The notes under the pieces: model-generated
What the model was told of the DNA's origin: nothing
The model's database searches: none
What the model saw: the letters and a program-made list of their open reading frames with translations, nothing else
Source of the DNA: Litsea cubeba
Lineage: Eukaryota > Streptophyta > Magnoliopsida > Laurales > Lauraceae
Assembly: GCA_012931725.1 (NCBI GenBank)
Contig: CM022951.1
Coordinates: 73,946,832-74,010,831 of the forward strand
Direction of reading: 5' to 3'
Length of the DNA: 64,000 nt
Shown: positions 34,255-46,447 of the stretch, piece after piece
Layout of the letters: each line of letters starts with the position of its first letter
Position numbering within the stretch: the first letter of the stretch is position 1
Position numbers and translations under genes: made by a program

Positions 34255-37166
34255 TGTAACCTCATATTTAATATTGTTCAATCTTAGCCATTTTAATAAT
34301 ATACTCCTAAAACAATAAGAATCCAATTCCTATGAATTCCAATTCAAACAAAAACATGCTACCCTCCCAACCCCAGATCTAAGGCTCTGATAGCCCGACC
34401 TTGCACCCCTGTTCTAGATTATGATTAACTCTGTGATTTTGGATTTCTTGTTGAATTTCCAATAACACCATACACGTAGGGACGATTTTGGAAAAGGAAG
34501 AAAATTCTCACAATGAAGGTCTAAAACAGAACATACATTGTTTTATGGATATCAGCACTCACACTAGTGTAAGAGATTATTTGCAACCAAACATGGATTG
34601 TATGGAATTTTTAACAGTACAGAACAATTCCTTTTAGGAACAATTAGCTGCAAATCTTGGCTTATTTATTATACTTATGTTCATTACTTTGTATAACATA
34701 GTGTTTTAAGTATGAGTTCATTCCAATAGTTGTGCGTTATTTTATTTTTATTATATGGAGCTCATGAATTAGACTATTAGAATCTTCAAATAATACATCT
34801 ACCATGTCAATCGCAGAATCAGCAGTCTTTAATAAGATTAATGAAGATGGATATACTAAAAAAATACAACAAGAAGTGTATCTTTGCATTCCTCACTTCC
34901 TGTGAGGGCACCTCACTACATGAGAATTAAGGAAAAGAATGAGACGATAAATTAACTATTTAGTGAGAGGATCCTAGCCCTCTTAAAAGTTTAATGTTCA
35001 CATATTGCGTGAATTTGTGATAAAAACTTAATGATATTTGTGTCAGATTAGAATTTTAGAGCGTATTTAGATGGATGGTGAATTTAATTTAATTGAAACC
35101 ACCTGCTCTTGTCACGAGAACATGACTATTTATAGTTATGTATAGTGCCAGCATGTTGAAACCTCACTAATTATGTATTGGACCTATTTCTACTTTATCA
35201 CATCTGCTCAGGTCACTTGGGCTTTTAGTAGAATGTTTATTAGTGAAGTGGAATGCACCATGACTTACACGTTGGATGGGTCATTTGTAAATGGACATAA
35301 ATACATTTCAATGGTGCTCTTTTTTTCATCTATTGGAGCCCTGCATGCAACTGTGTGTGATTTTTGCTCCATGCCGCCCACAAAATGAAGCTGCCATGAA
35401 TTAATGGCAAACTAAAATTCCCACAGGTGGAAATTGCCCCAGTTACCCCATTTCAATGATACCAATCCAACAATACATATTTACTTGATTGAAGTGAAAT
35501 TTGGGATGTCCCCGTGTATGGTACACATGGGAGTCTCTGATTTGAGAGGATTTGATGATAAACCATGTTTAGCTGTGGTCGGAAAAAAAAAAAAAAAACA
35601 GTAACAAATAACTTATATAAAATGAGAGGGATTACAAAGAGAAAAACTACAATAGCCACAGCACGGTCACAGCCTACTTAAGATTGTCTCTGTTACTTAT
35701 ATCCAACAAAGATACTAGTATGTGCTATTGTTGTTTTTTAAAGAACAGAAAGAAGAGTTTTAAGCCATCCTTAGCAGCATAAACCCATAGCAACCTTGGG
35801 CCAGGCCAAGTCCTACCCAAGAAACGTTCCTGTTCCAACTCCCTACCCCTTCGTGAAATGTCTTATCTACGAAGCCCATGATCTAAGTCCACGGCCTTAA
35901 AATTGGTTCAGCTGAATCAAAGGAATGACAATGACATATGTGGGGAAGAAAACTTAAAATTCTTAGGCTGGACTTGTCTTCTACTGGGCAAAACACTTCT
36001 TCAAGGGCCTAACTGTTACGGCATTATAGTTGCTTTGATAAGGGCTTTCCCTCCGTAGTCCTCTGTACAGCATGTTTCATTGCAACAATTGATCAGAGTG
36101 TAAACATGCCCTAGTACGATATTCAAGTCTGTGGCCATCAAACTCCAATTGGTGTGAGGCATGGAATGAACGGTATCGGATGAACCTGCATAAAGGAGGA
36201 ATAGCAAATTGTGCATTTGATTTGGACCACCGCCTCCTTTTCTAGGGCCGTCTATTGGTCGATTAGCTTGAGCCTAAACCCTAATGACTTTTAGAGTCTA
36301 AATCTTCAATCTTAGTGTATGTGCGCCAGTTCTTGACCCCGCCCACCAACCCAGGTAATTCAAGGTGCAGCTCAACTCTTTCATTTCCAGGTTGGGTTTG
36401 GGATCTTTTACCTCGGGATGACATTTCTCATCCACTTAATAAGTTGGCTGGGTTTGGTCTACCCAATCCTTGCTATCAACCCACCAACCTGACTACTCTG
36501 CTATCACCCCTTAACCTAACCAATATCCAACCTATTAGTTAAACGTTTAGGTGTTCCCTTTTAACTTTCGAGTTACGTCGGTTTTGATGCTTTTAACCAA
36601 CTTATAAATGAGTTAGTTTCATGTTGGCCTATCCATCTTACCAACAGGCCGAGACTTGAACCTGAACTGACTTGACCCGTTTCCACCCAACTTGGGCACA
36701 CACCCAGTTTCTCCCTTGGGCAAAAACCTGATTAATTAAAGAAAAAAACCATAATATAGTGGGTCATGCATCCGGTACTCTAATCATCTGAATGTAAGAT
36801 GAGGGCGTTCAGATTTATAGGGGGATTGGACCGGAACCAGATCCTTTGACCACCTCAGACGGGTCAGGTCCTGATGTATGCAGAATTTTAAATAGGTCAG
36901 GCTCTACTCCCTCGTTCGGACAGTTTGTTCCGGAATCTGATACCCTATTTCATCCAAATAGGGACAAATCAGGGCAGGGTCTCTTTCCTTTGCCCCCTCA
37001 CATGTCGCCCATGATTCGTCCAAACAGGGGATCCGGACTCGTTTGTTACACATCAATTCTCCAAATTAAAGGGAAACCCTGGACAACTGCCATAAAATTA
37101 CAGTTGCAACTTGCAATTGGACAGATAGTTAGCCCCATCTTCTAATGATGAGCATCAAATGCCTTG
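34255..37166. other. 2.9-kb gene-free spacer
   Basis: I see no gene. The stretch holds an A17 run near 35584-35600 and, at 36250-37000, GC-rich sequence with recurring CAACCC/GGGTC words similar to the interiors of the hAT MITEs. No ends could be defined. Confidence 0.4.
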
Positions 37167-37212
37167 CACGTGGAGTATATATTCCATTCTCCATCCATTC
37201 AACTATATATAA
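37167..37212 (+). promoter_or_regulatory. core promoter of the methyltransferase gene
   Basis: A G-box CACGTG (37167-37172) is followed by two TATA-like sequences, TATATAT (37176-37182) and TATATATAA (37204-37212). The first would give a leader of about 36 nt, the second only about 10 nt. The first is therefore the more plausible. Confidence 0.5.
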
Positions 37213-37242
37213 CCAAGAAAATGCAGAAACAGAGAGAGAGAA

Positions 37243-37917
37243 ATGGGTAAGAAAGAAGTAGAGATTGCAGGCCAGAAGCTGGTAATCCACGAACAAGAAG
37301 ACGTATGCGATCCCAACACAGGAAGAGCCCTCACCGGTTCCTGGGTCTGGGACTCAGCCCTCCATCTCGATGACTGGATTGCGACCCAGGGCATAGCCGA
37401 CTTCGCGCTCCAATCCAAAACGGTCCTCGAATTGGGAGCTGGGACGGGTCTACCTGGGCTCATGGCAGCTTCATTGGGCGCAGCCCATGTCTTCTTGACC
37501 GACATTGCACCCCTTCTACCCGGCCTACGCAGCAGCGTCGAGGCCAACGGGTTCAACGATCGAGTCGAGGTGCGTGAGCTGGTCTGGGGTTCGGACGAGC
37601 CATGGGTCGGCGAGGTGGACCTTGTTCTCATGTCTGATGTCTTCTACGACCCGTTGGAGATGCCCGCGCTGGCGAAGACGCTGAAAAGGGTGTGTGGGAG
37701 AGAGACAAGGGTCTGGTCCGCGAGCGAGATTCGATCACAGACAGGGGATTGCTTGGAGGTGTTGAAGGGAGAGGGGTTTGAAGTGGTGGGTGAATTTCCT
37801 TTGTCTGATTCACCTTTGTCCACTGATGATTTGGAGATTGCTGCTAAGGAATCCATGTTTGCTGTTTACGTTCTTGCTCCCCCTCCCAATTTTCCCAACA
37901 GCTTAGAACAAGATTGA
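37243..37917 (+). CDS. METTL21/Methyltransf_16-type S-adenosylmethionine methyltransferase
   Basis: An intronless 224-codon gene. Motif I of the class I SAM-binding fold is VLELGAGTGLPGL (61-73), preceded by TGSWVWDSALHLDDWI (31-46), which is the GxxxWxxAxxL approach typical of the METTL21 protein-lysine methyltransferase family. FLTDIAPLL (84-92) supplies the acidic residue after strand 2, and VDLVLMSDVFYDP (125-137) is the post-IV catalytic-loop motif. Length and domain order fit the small plant members of Methyltransf_16, which annotation pipelines often name nicotinamide N-methyltransferase-like; the lysine-methyltransferase reading is family knowledge and the substrate is unknown. The ATG follows GAGAGAGAAATGG and is the first in frame. 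The 3' flank is partly duplicated at 44148-44350. Confidence 0.92.
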   Translation: MGKKEVEIAGQKLVIHEQEDVCDPNTGRALTGSWVWDSALHLDDWIATQGIADFALQSKTVLELGAGTGLPGLMAASLGAAHVFLTDIAPLLPGLRSSVEANGFNDRVEVRELVWGSDEPWVGEVDLVLMSDVFYDPLEMPALAKTLKRVCGRETRVWSASEIRSQTGDCLEVLKGEGFEVVGEFPLSDSPLSTDDLEIAAKESMFAVYVLAPPPNFPNSLEQD

Positions 37918-38008
37918 AACAATAATAGGGAGGAGTTCAAAATTTTACGGTGCCGATTCTCTTTGGCATTTGTTCATAAAGGTTAGCTTCATTTTCCACG
38001 TACACGAC

Positions 38009-38222
38009 GGGAATTAGATTGTTGGAAGTAAAGCCATATGTTTGGATTTGCAATTCTATGGACTGGCCTTATGAGGACTTTATTGCGTTTGGCTTTGGAA
38101 GACATTAATGAATATCTTTGGGGCCTTTTTTTTTTTCCTTCTTCTTTTATTGAGGTATGTAATGGGTCCGGGTCAACTAAGGGTCAGTCTGGTTCTAAAC
38201 CAAGTCCTAAAATAAGGAAAAT
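38009..38222 (+). repeat. 3' flank segment, duplicated at 44148
   Basis: GGAATTAGATTGTTGGAAGT, then GCCATATGTTTGGATTTGCA and TATCTTTGGGGCC, match 44148-44350 with small indels. The segment starts about 90 bases after the methyltransferase stop, probably in or near its 3' UTR. Confidence 0.8.
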
Positions 38223-38489
38223 TCGAAGTAATAAGATTTGCTTTGCAGAAAAGGTAATAAATTTTAGAGTTTCAAAGCTGTAACTTAGTTAGTAAGGGAC
38301 ATGCGTGAGTGATTGCACGTAGTAAAGAAAATAAAAAAGAGCAACAAAGTTTTGTAGCAGTGCTTTTGGTTAGCGGACAAAAACATTGGGCGGGTGCCTG
38401 ATCATCTCTGGGTGTAATTCCAATTGGCAAGGGAAACTATGTGTTGCATAATTCATGAACTATCATTAATTTTAAAAAATGCATGAGAC

Positions 38490-38715
38490 TTTTTTTTTTT
38501 TCTGTTATCGGAAGATTCCCAACCCTTTGTGCTAGACTAATCTCTCCGGGCCCAGAGGAAAGTCTGATAAACACCCATGTCGCCCTAAATTGATAACACT
38601 AGTGGACTTAACCTTCGATTCCTGGAGAAGGAGGAACCGGGGGTCAATACCAAGACCTCTAACTCCAGAAGAGGGAGGATTAACTATGGTCCTGACCACT
38701 CGGCCAATCCCTTCG
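38490..38715 (-). mobile_element. SINE copy, family 1, minus orientation
   Basis: Read on the minus strand it has GGCCGAGTGGTCAGGACCAT (tRNA-like head), AGGTCTTGGTATTGACC, TCGAAGGTTAAGTCCAC, GATTAGTCTAGCACAAAGGG and an A-rich tail (T12 on plus at 38490-38501). The same order is seen at 42828, 52350 and 62175. No target duplication was found. Confidence 0.8.
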
Positions 38716-39616
38716 AAATAAAAATATATATATATATAAGCATGAAGGGCCGGTCTGGGCCTTTAGACTAAGGCCTGCGCAGTTTAGCTATGAAGCCTTT
38801 TCGCCCAGTCCAGAAAAGGGGACTATAACGCATGAGCACCCATATCCCAAGTCACGTTATTTGCGCACTATTGGTCCTATCGGACCAAAACTCTTTACTC
38901 GAGTATTGGGCCAATCCTTGGGCCTTAGAATTCTAAATAGGTGCACCATGAAAGTTGTTAGCCTAGACGTCCGTTTGCCTTATAATAGTCTCTTATTTAT
39001 CAAACCCTCAGTCTAAACATTCTGTACTTAGGCATATCCAATTTTCTTTTTAGCTTTCCAATCATGTGTGCATAGTGGAAGATCATATTAATTCAATGGT
39101 GAATGTCACTTTAATCGGATTGATTGACTGAGATATATAAGTTTAAAAGTGGGTCATGTTTTAGCTAAGACCAGTTTGAGACAAACCCGGGCCCAAGAGT
39201 AACTATCTTTCAATTGCGTCCGCCCATGAAAATTAAGGGAAAATGGAAAAAAAAAAAAAAGAAACAAAAAGAAGGGAGACAGAAATAGTGAGAGAGGACC
39301 ATAATTTCAAGAATTCAAGCATGGCACAGACCCAAGAAACTTCCTTCACTTTTTCTTTTTTTTTGTAAGAGCTAAGACTTGTTTGTTAACGTCGGGACTA
39401 CGCACTCCACATGAATCCCGTTTGGTGTGAATGTAATGATCTTTTTTTTTATGGAACCAAGGAAAACTAACTCAATTTCATTCCTCTAAAGCATTGCACC
39501 TCTTTAATTTCAAAAAAGTACTGCATCAAATTGTAGAAATGTTTTTTTTCAAAGGGAATTTGAACCTTTTCCACAACATTAGTGAATCTTCATATCATAC
39601 CATTGTGACAGTAAGG
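38716..39616. other. gene-free spacer
   Basis: A short (TA)n is at about 38727-38738 and an A14 run at 39247-39260. Nothing else recognised. Confidence 0.4.
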
Positions 39617-39624
39617 TTCGTAAA

Positions 39625-40143
39625 TAGGGTTGCAAACAGGACGGTTCCGGATCGAAATGATAATGGACCCAGACCCAGACTCGTTTCTAAATAACGGTTC
39701 CGGTTCCGAATCCGGTTTTGACTCGGAACTTGTTTTGTTGGTTCTTCCGTTAGGAAAATCCGGATCCAGCTCCGGAACCGGGTCCATCTAGAGGACTGAG
39801 ATCTAGTTCCAAAATCGATTCTAATATCTATTTATTCTTTGTTTTTCTTAAAATAAGCATATCATTCAATTTATAACAGTGCATCAAGTTTACTACAGGC
39901 CTCTAGTATTATACATAAAATCATTTTTAAAAAAGTTAATTTTGAGGTATAATTCGCAATATCAAAGGCTCATATATCAAGTCCCAGGTCCACGGGTTGA
40001 AATCTATATAGACCCGGAACCTAAATTGGGTTTCGAACCCAGACCCGTTTATGAATCGGAACCAAAAATAGGTTTCAGACCCGATTTTTTGCTGGTCAGA
40101 ACTTACGAGTAATCGAAGAATCAAATATATGTTTACAACCCTA
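39625..40143. mobile_element. hAT-type MITE, 519 bp
   Basis: The left end TAGGGTTGCAAACA and the right end, reverse-complemented, TAGGGTTGTAAACA differ at one base. The flanking octamers TTCGTAAA and GTCGCAAA agree at 6 of 8. The interior is rich in CGGTTCCGG/CCCAGACCCG words and has no coding frame. Confidence 0.75.
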
Positions 40144-40572
40144 GTCGCAAAGGTATAAAACCCACTATGATGATGCTAGAAAAGAGTCTTTCAGTGCCGA
40201 AATTGAAGATTTTGGGCTCCATGTTGGGGCCTAAGAGGATGTTGATGGGCTTCAAGTTTCTGTGGATGTAATTTATTTCGTGAAGTTTTATTAGTGCCAT
40301 TGCCACTCTTCTTGCAATCGGGCCATTATGGCTTCTTTTTCTGGGTTAGCTAAGCAAAAGGTTGTGAGCTATGACCCATTTGGTTATCAGGCCTAAGTTT
40401 AGGACCACACCTAGCCATGGCCCTAAAATAAAGGTTGATGCTCATCTAAATTGAAAACCATATGTACTATTATTCATACTAAATATGCTAGCCGAACAAA
40501 AAAGTTCAGCTCTAGTTTAGCCCACGGGCCTAAGAGCACAACCCAATTCCAATATTGTGTTGGTTAGAGACG
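40144..40572. other. gene-free spacer
   Basis: Nothing recognised. Confidence 0.4.
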
Positions 40573-42713
40573 AGATGAAGGTAAGCCATCAAAAATGCCA
40601 TGTGCAATGTTTCCTCCTTTGTAAGTAGGGAAAACTTGCAAGATTTCTATTCACCCACCCTTTGCAACTTTTCCTCCTCTCTAAGAGGAGGAAATCTTGC
40701 TAGTTTTTCTACTCACCCTGTTTTTATTTTCACCTGTCCCGTGCAAGCTTTCCTCCGCCTTCATGTTTTCTATTTAATCACCTTTGCAAGTTTTCCTCCT
40801 CTCTAAGAGGAGGCAAGATTGCAGCTTTTCCAAAAGAAAATCAACCATTTAGGTCTTGGTTGGGTAAGGGGTATGGTTCGGGCAAATCTGTAGATTTTCT
40901 AATTTTTTTCTCAATTCTATAGATTTTGGTTGGGTTTGGGGTATGATTCATATGAAAATACATAATTATCGATAAATGATTTCTATTTAAATGCATGAAG
41001 GGGCGCGGGCTTTTTTTTTTTAACGGGACTCATTTTTTATTTCATAGAAAGAAAATATGAACTCTTAAAGTGAACGTCCTTCACTTTTATGGAATGTGCT
41101 AAAATTTACTCTGCTAAAAATTAGTGCCCTTAATTGCATAGAATTCTGGGGTAAACCATTGATTGAGAGAGATATTTTCAAAAGGTAGTCCCCTCCCGGA
41201 GTCCACTCCCCTAACTCACAGGAAGTGTGAGTGCGATACTTAGAGGATCTAAACTCTTTTTTTTCCCCTTTAGTTCAAAAAGCCTATAGTTTTAACCTGG
41301 GTCAACTTTCATCAACTGGGTTGTAAGTCGGCTCTTCTGGAATTTGGGTTGAATTCCAGTTCAATGAAATTGGGTTTGCCTTTGATTTTGGAACCGTAAT
41401 ATATAATGCCCAGTGTGTTCATCAACCGTTGTCATCTGGGTATTTCCTTTTCAAAATCTTTGACACAACCTTGATCATGACACAGTTTTTCCCAGTTTTA
41501 CTCTAACCAAAGCTGGAATCAATGCTACTATTTAGTAGGTTTATTACAAGAAATGTCTGCATGCAATTAAAGAAGCAGTAGCGGAAACATGATGAACACA
41601 TTTTTATAGACTTAACCTTCCTTTATCAACGAAGCAATCAAGATGAAGGTAGGCATCAAAACTCCCCTGTGCAACATTTCCTCCTCTCTAAGTGGAGGAA
41701 ACCTATATGTTTTTTTATTCACCCACCCTCTACAACTTTTCAGAGGAGGAAAGCTTGCCGGTTTTCTACTCACCCGTCTTGTGCAAGTTTTTTCCTTCGC
41801 CTGCACCTGGCCTGTGAACGTTTTTCTCCTCTTAAGTGGAGGAAAACCTACAGGTTTTCTATTCACCCGCCCTATGTAACTTTTCCTCCTCTTTAAGCGA
41901 AGGAAAACTTGCAGGTTCGGCTTTTTAAATTTTTTTTCAAGTCTCTAGGTCTTAGTTGGGTCTGGGGTATGGTTCGGGCAAACCTGTGGATTTTTTATTT
42001 TTTTTTTAATCCTACAGGTCTGGGTTGGATTTGGGGTATGGTTCATTTCAAAAAGCATGATTATCAATAAATATTTTCTATTTAAATGCACGCGGGGGCA
42101 CGGGCTTTTTTTTTTTTTTAACTGGACTCATTTTTTATTTCATAGAAAGAAAATCTGAACTCATAAAGTGAACATCCTCCCTTTTTAAGGAATGTCCCAA
42201 AATTTACTCTAATAAAAATTAGTGCCCTTGATTGGAGTAGAATTCAGAGGTAAACCACCGTTTGAGAGAGATATTTTCAAAAGATAGTCCTCTCGCGGAA
42301 TCCACTCCGCTAACTCATGGAAAGTGTGAGTGCCGACACTTAGAGGATCTAGACTCTTGTTTCTTTTAGCTCAAAAAACCTCTAACGTGGGTCAACTTTC
42401 ATCAAATGGATTGGAAGTTGCCCAAAATATGGAATTTGGGTTGAATTCCAGTTCAATAAAATTGGGTTTCCCTTTGATTTGGAACAGTAATTATCCCCGA
42501 TGTGTTCATTAACTGCTGTCATCCTGGGCATTTCCATTCCAAAAACTTTGACACAACCTTGATCATGACTCAGTTTTTCCCAATTTTACTTTTAACAAAA
42601 GCGGGCATCAATGCTACTATTTAGCAGGTTTGTTACAACAAATGTCTGCATGCAATTAAAGAAGCAATAGTGGATTGTTATTGACTTAACCTTCCTTTAT
42701 GAAAGAAGCAATT
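40573..42713. repeat. 1.07-kb tandem duplication, two units
   Basis: Unit 1 (40573-41640) and unit 2 (41641-42713) begin with AGATGAAGGTA and end with GAAGCAAT. They match throughout, for example TTTATTTCATAGAAAGAAAA and CTGCATGCAATTAAAGAAGC. Each unit starts with several copies of a roughly 55-70-bp subrepeat that contains the hairpin TTTCCTCCTCTCTAAGAGGA, then GGAAA. Divergence of several percent suggests an old event. No gene lies inside. Confidence 0.9.
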
Positions 42714-42827
42714 GGCAATAATCCAGCATAAATGCACAGTAAATTGAAAGCTTATCATAAAAGACCCATCTTGCAGTGACTTACACCGGAACAAAAAGCG
42801 ACGCCATGTAAAAACCACTAGAATAAC

Positions 42828-43058
42828 CGAAGGAGTTGGCCGAGTGGTTACGACTGCCACGGTTTTTCTCTCTTCCAGAGCTAAAGGTCATGGTATCTAC
42901 CCCGGTTCCCCGTCTTTAGGAACCGATAGTTAAATCCACTTGTGTTACTACCTGGGGGCCACAAGGATTTTACCCGCCTTCTCTTTGAGCCCGAAGCGAT
43001 TAGTCCAACCCAAAGGATTGGAAACCTCCATTAAAAAAATAATAAAAAAATAAAAAGG
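42828..43058 (+). mobile_element. SINE copy, family 1
   Basis: TTGGCCGAGTGGTTACGACT resembles the head of a tRNA-Leu/Ser type gene. The body has AGCTAAAGGTCATGGTATCT, CCACTTGTGTTACTACC, GATTAGTCCAACCCAAAGGA and an A-rich tail. A probable 10-bp target duplication (CTAGAATAAC before, CTAAAATAAT after) agrees at 8 of 10. Confidence 0.85.
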
Positions 43059-43068
43059 CTAAAATAAT

Positions 43069-44147
43069 AGGAAACTTTAAGCAGTATTAATAACACAGTC
43101 AATCAATATTGCAAGCCAAGCTATAATAGTGGGAGTATCCTATTCTGTTTCCATCACATCTTTCTAAAAGATTATATTGTGCTTATTAGCACGAAGTCTG
43201 CATGTTAAAAGAACATGATTTTACATCCCCCCAACAGTTCTCATTATGAACATCTCTAATGGCATCTTGCACCCTACAATTTGAACTTTTTTTTCAGCAT
43301 TCCCTTTCTGGTCTGCGTACTAAGCTTCCATTCTTATGCAAACATAAGTGATTTGCAAACCATTGTTCCCTGGCCTTGCCTGATGGCAGGCAAAATAACC
43401 TTAGAAACAGGATGATTGACTGACTGAACTTGTGGCCCCCTCATTTTTACTAGTGCTGCTAACATCTGTAATCTGCATTCATCATATTTGTTGAAGTTAG
43501 AAATTACTAGCATTGTATCTTAACTAGTGCTGCTAAAGTCACAGTTACTTTACCAAAAAAAAAATAAAAAGGGTCACAGTTGAATTCTGACAACAAGACT
43601 TGTTTTGTGTAGACGATGTATGTCCCCGGTCCTACAGGTGAAACTCTGTTTTTCAAGTCAAGTAGCTTTGAGGTTCGAACTTGCAGATGTTGTATAAACA
43701 CTATGCTCATGTTGGTCATGCACGGATCTTGGCAAACCCGGCATGGGTGACAATCGATGGTGTTCATGGATAGAAAGTTTTTTTCAGGAAAAAGTTAACA
43801 TGATCAGAATTAGTCTATGAAGGCATCCATTATAGAAAAACATGTCTACATTAATAAAATAACAGTCATTCGATGTTAAATGAGGTATATATTACTATAA
43901 TTATAGCCTTGACATGTCCTTTAGAAATTAGGACCTCATACTCGTCTCGCCTAATCTTTAATCTGATTTGTGCTCGTGTTCAGCACCCAAATCCTATATA
44001 CAGATCCAGCAATTTATGCTCGTTATTTAACCTTTTAGTGCAGCTGACCCGCTTGCTCACATAGTAGACTTCTTGTTTCCTTGTTCTTGACTTCTTGTAC
44101 TGATAATTCTGTAATCCAAATTTTCACAGTCAATGAGGTTGATGAAA
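43069..44147. other. gene-free spacer
   Basis: No gene or bounded repeat recognised. Confidence 0.4.
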
Positions 44148-44350
44148 GGAATTAGATTGTTGGAAGTTGAGAAGCCATATGTTTGGATTTGCAATTATAT
44201 GAACAGGGCCTGTTAGAACTTAATTGCGTTTGGAAGACCGCAATAACGAGATTACTGAATATCTTGGGGCCCATTTTCCTTGGGAGGTATAATTGGCCCG
44301 GTTCGGGTAAGGTCAAAAAATGAGTGTGATTCTAAATCAGGTCCTTGTCA
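44148..44350 (+). repeat. copy of the methyltransferase 3' flank
   Basis: Matches 38009-38222 over GGAATTAGATTGTTGGAAGT, GCCATATGTTTGGATTTGCA and AATATCTTGGGGCC, with indels. No methyltransferase coding sequence precedes it, so it is either a remnant of a lost tandem gene copy or a duplicated flank only. Confidence 0.8.
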
Positions 44351-44928
44351 ATAAGATCTATAACGAGCTTAAATTGCTGGATCTGTTTATGGACAATGAG
44401 ACAAATTTTTATATAGGGACTTTCAGGTTACTAGGTGACCCTCATTAATTTATTGGGGTAGCTGGTTGAGCACAGGTTAAAGATTTTTAAGGATTCGAAT
44501 CCATGACAATTCTGAAACTGAAAACCGTGAATTTTTGTGCTCTCAGACTCTCAGTATAACGATTATAGATATAAGTGAGGCAAGTGTGAGGCTACTTTCG
44601 TCATCATTCTCAAATCTACCCATCCTAATTTCTGAAAAAAGACGTGCCAGGGCTATACTTGGGGTAACCTTCAAATCGTGGGCTCAACCCAACAAAAGTC
44701 TGTATATCCTACCCGACCAGTAATGAGGGGAAAAAATGAGTTTTGAGTTCAGCACCGAGTATGTAATGAGTGGAAAATATGAGTTTTGAGTTCAACATCA
44801 AGTATGATCTCAAAACTGATTTAATGAAATTGAATGGAAAACACTATCAAAACGGCAAAACCTACCCCGAAGATTGGGGCAGGTCACCACTATCTGGTAG
44901 TGGAGGTGTGCAGTTTCTTCAAAACTCT
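44351..44928. other. gene-free spacer
   Basis: Nothing recognised apart from a short direct repeat (AATGAGTGGAAAATATGAGT-like) near 44724-44800. Confidence 0.4.
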
Positions 44929-44936
44929 ATTTGAAT

Positions 44937-45459
44937 TAGGGGTGTACAAAAAATCCGTCAATCCGTCAATCCGATCCGATCCGATCCGATCCGCGGATTT
45001 TAATCCGATCCGAAGGCCAACGGATTGGTGACGGATTGAAAATTGTGTAATCCGTTAGCAACGGATCGGTGGCGGATTTCATCCTTAATCCGCGGATTCA
45101 ATCCGATCCGATCCGTTGTCATTAAATATAAATTAAAAAAAATATATATATAAAATAAGAAAAAAAAATGTAAGGAGTCACTAACCTTATAAATAGAATA
45201 GACATACAGCTCTCAACTCATGCCCCTTTAATTCGGTGACTTCAAAATTTATGGGTTTTTTCTTCTTTCTTTTTCCATGAAATGTACAGTAACGGATTGA
45301 ACGGATTAATCCGATCCGATCCGCTCCTCCACGGATCGGATCGGATCGGATTTCAACAGTAACGGATTGGTGACGGATTACAAAACCGTCAATCCGAAGG
45401 CAACGGATTGGTGACGGATTTGGCCCAATCCGCACCAATCCGATCCGTGTACACCCCTA
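44937..45459. mobile_element. hAT MITE with GATCC subterminal repeats, 523 bp
   Basis: The inverted ends TAGGGGTGTACA are perfect, and the 8-bp target duplication ATTTGAAT (44929-44936 and 45460-45467) is exact. Both arms carry runs of CCGATCCGATCCG and repeats of CAACGGATTGGTGACGGATT in opposite orientation. No coding capacity. Confidence 0.92.
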
Positions 45460-45467
45460 ATTTGAAT

Positions 45468-46447
45468 TATACATACTAGCATCAACATGGCACAAGTTAA
45501 GTCCTGAATAATATATTAAAATTAATATTATATTCTTATAAATCTATTTATAAAAATATAATTAAAAAATTCAAATCAACAAACAAAAATATAAAAACCA
45601 AACATTTCATCACTTAATCAACGTCAGCATACACAAAATAAATGATTCATATGCATTTATACTCATTTTGAATACTAAATAAAAATTTTAAAAATAACCT
45701 TAATTTATAAAGTTAAAAAGGCTTTGAATTGAATTACATTCAATTCATAAAATTTTATTAAAAGGCACATAGTTAGCCTAATAAGAGACATTTTACTAAA
45801 GATGCACATATTACATATTTTTGAAATAACACTTACACAAATGAGCCCCAATAAGCTGATATATATGACTTCTCCTAAGGCCAAAATTGAATATTTTTTT
45901 GACTTTTTTTTTTTTTTGCAATCAGCATTAAGCTTTAAAGAGAAAGAATAGTTAGCCCTCACATAATGAGGTAAATGATTTACTTAACCTCCATATCCCA
46001 AAGTAAGAATTTAAAGATTTTTAAAACATAACCCATTCTAATTAGGGTGGGGTGGAACTGTTGGAAACTCCATGTCCCATAGTAGGAATTATGAAAAAAC
46101 AGTTAAAGATATTTAAAACACAACCCAAGTTCCAATTAGAGTAGGGTGGAGCTGTTGGATTTGTTCATGGAAATATATATACTTAGCTGACTATTTCTAC
46201 CCAAATTTATCCAGTAGAAACAGCATAATTAAGTACCACTCAATACTCCCCCTAGAGGGGCACTCTATGAGGGCAAAGACTGGCGCACCCACTTCAAAAT
46301 CCAAGATCAAAGAATGAAGGAAAACAAACCCACGTTATGACATTCCAAATAAAGAAAAACATCTCAATTCACCAACATATCTACACATTACACCGAACTC
46401 GACTCAGCCAGCAGTAGCAGGCACTAGTAGACCTACCTCTCACAAGA
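45468..46447. other. spacer and 3' flank of the HSP21 gene
   Basis: AT-rich spacer with a locally repeated segment (about 45975-46060 and 46070-46155, both with AAGAATT/AGGAATT...TTTAAA.CA.AACCCA and AGGGTGGRRCTGTTGGA). The part nearest 46448 is the presumed 3' UTR of the minus-strand HSP21 gene. Confidence 0.45.

Noticed and set aside
40600..41900. CRISPR-like array of hairpin repeats
   Set aside because: Eukaryotic context, irregular spacing, diverged repeats and a 1.07-kb tandem duplication explain it.
42828..42900. A tRNA-Leu/Ser gene (GGCCGAGTGGTT)
   Set aside because: Only the head is tRNA-like; the rest is SINE body and tail.
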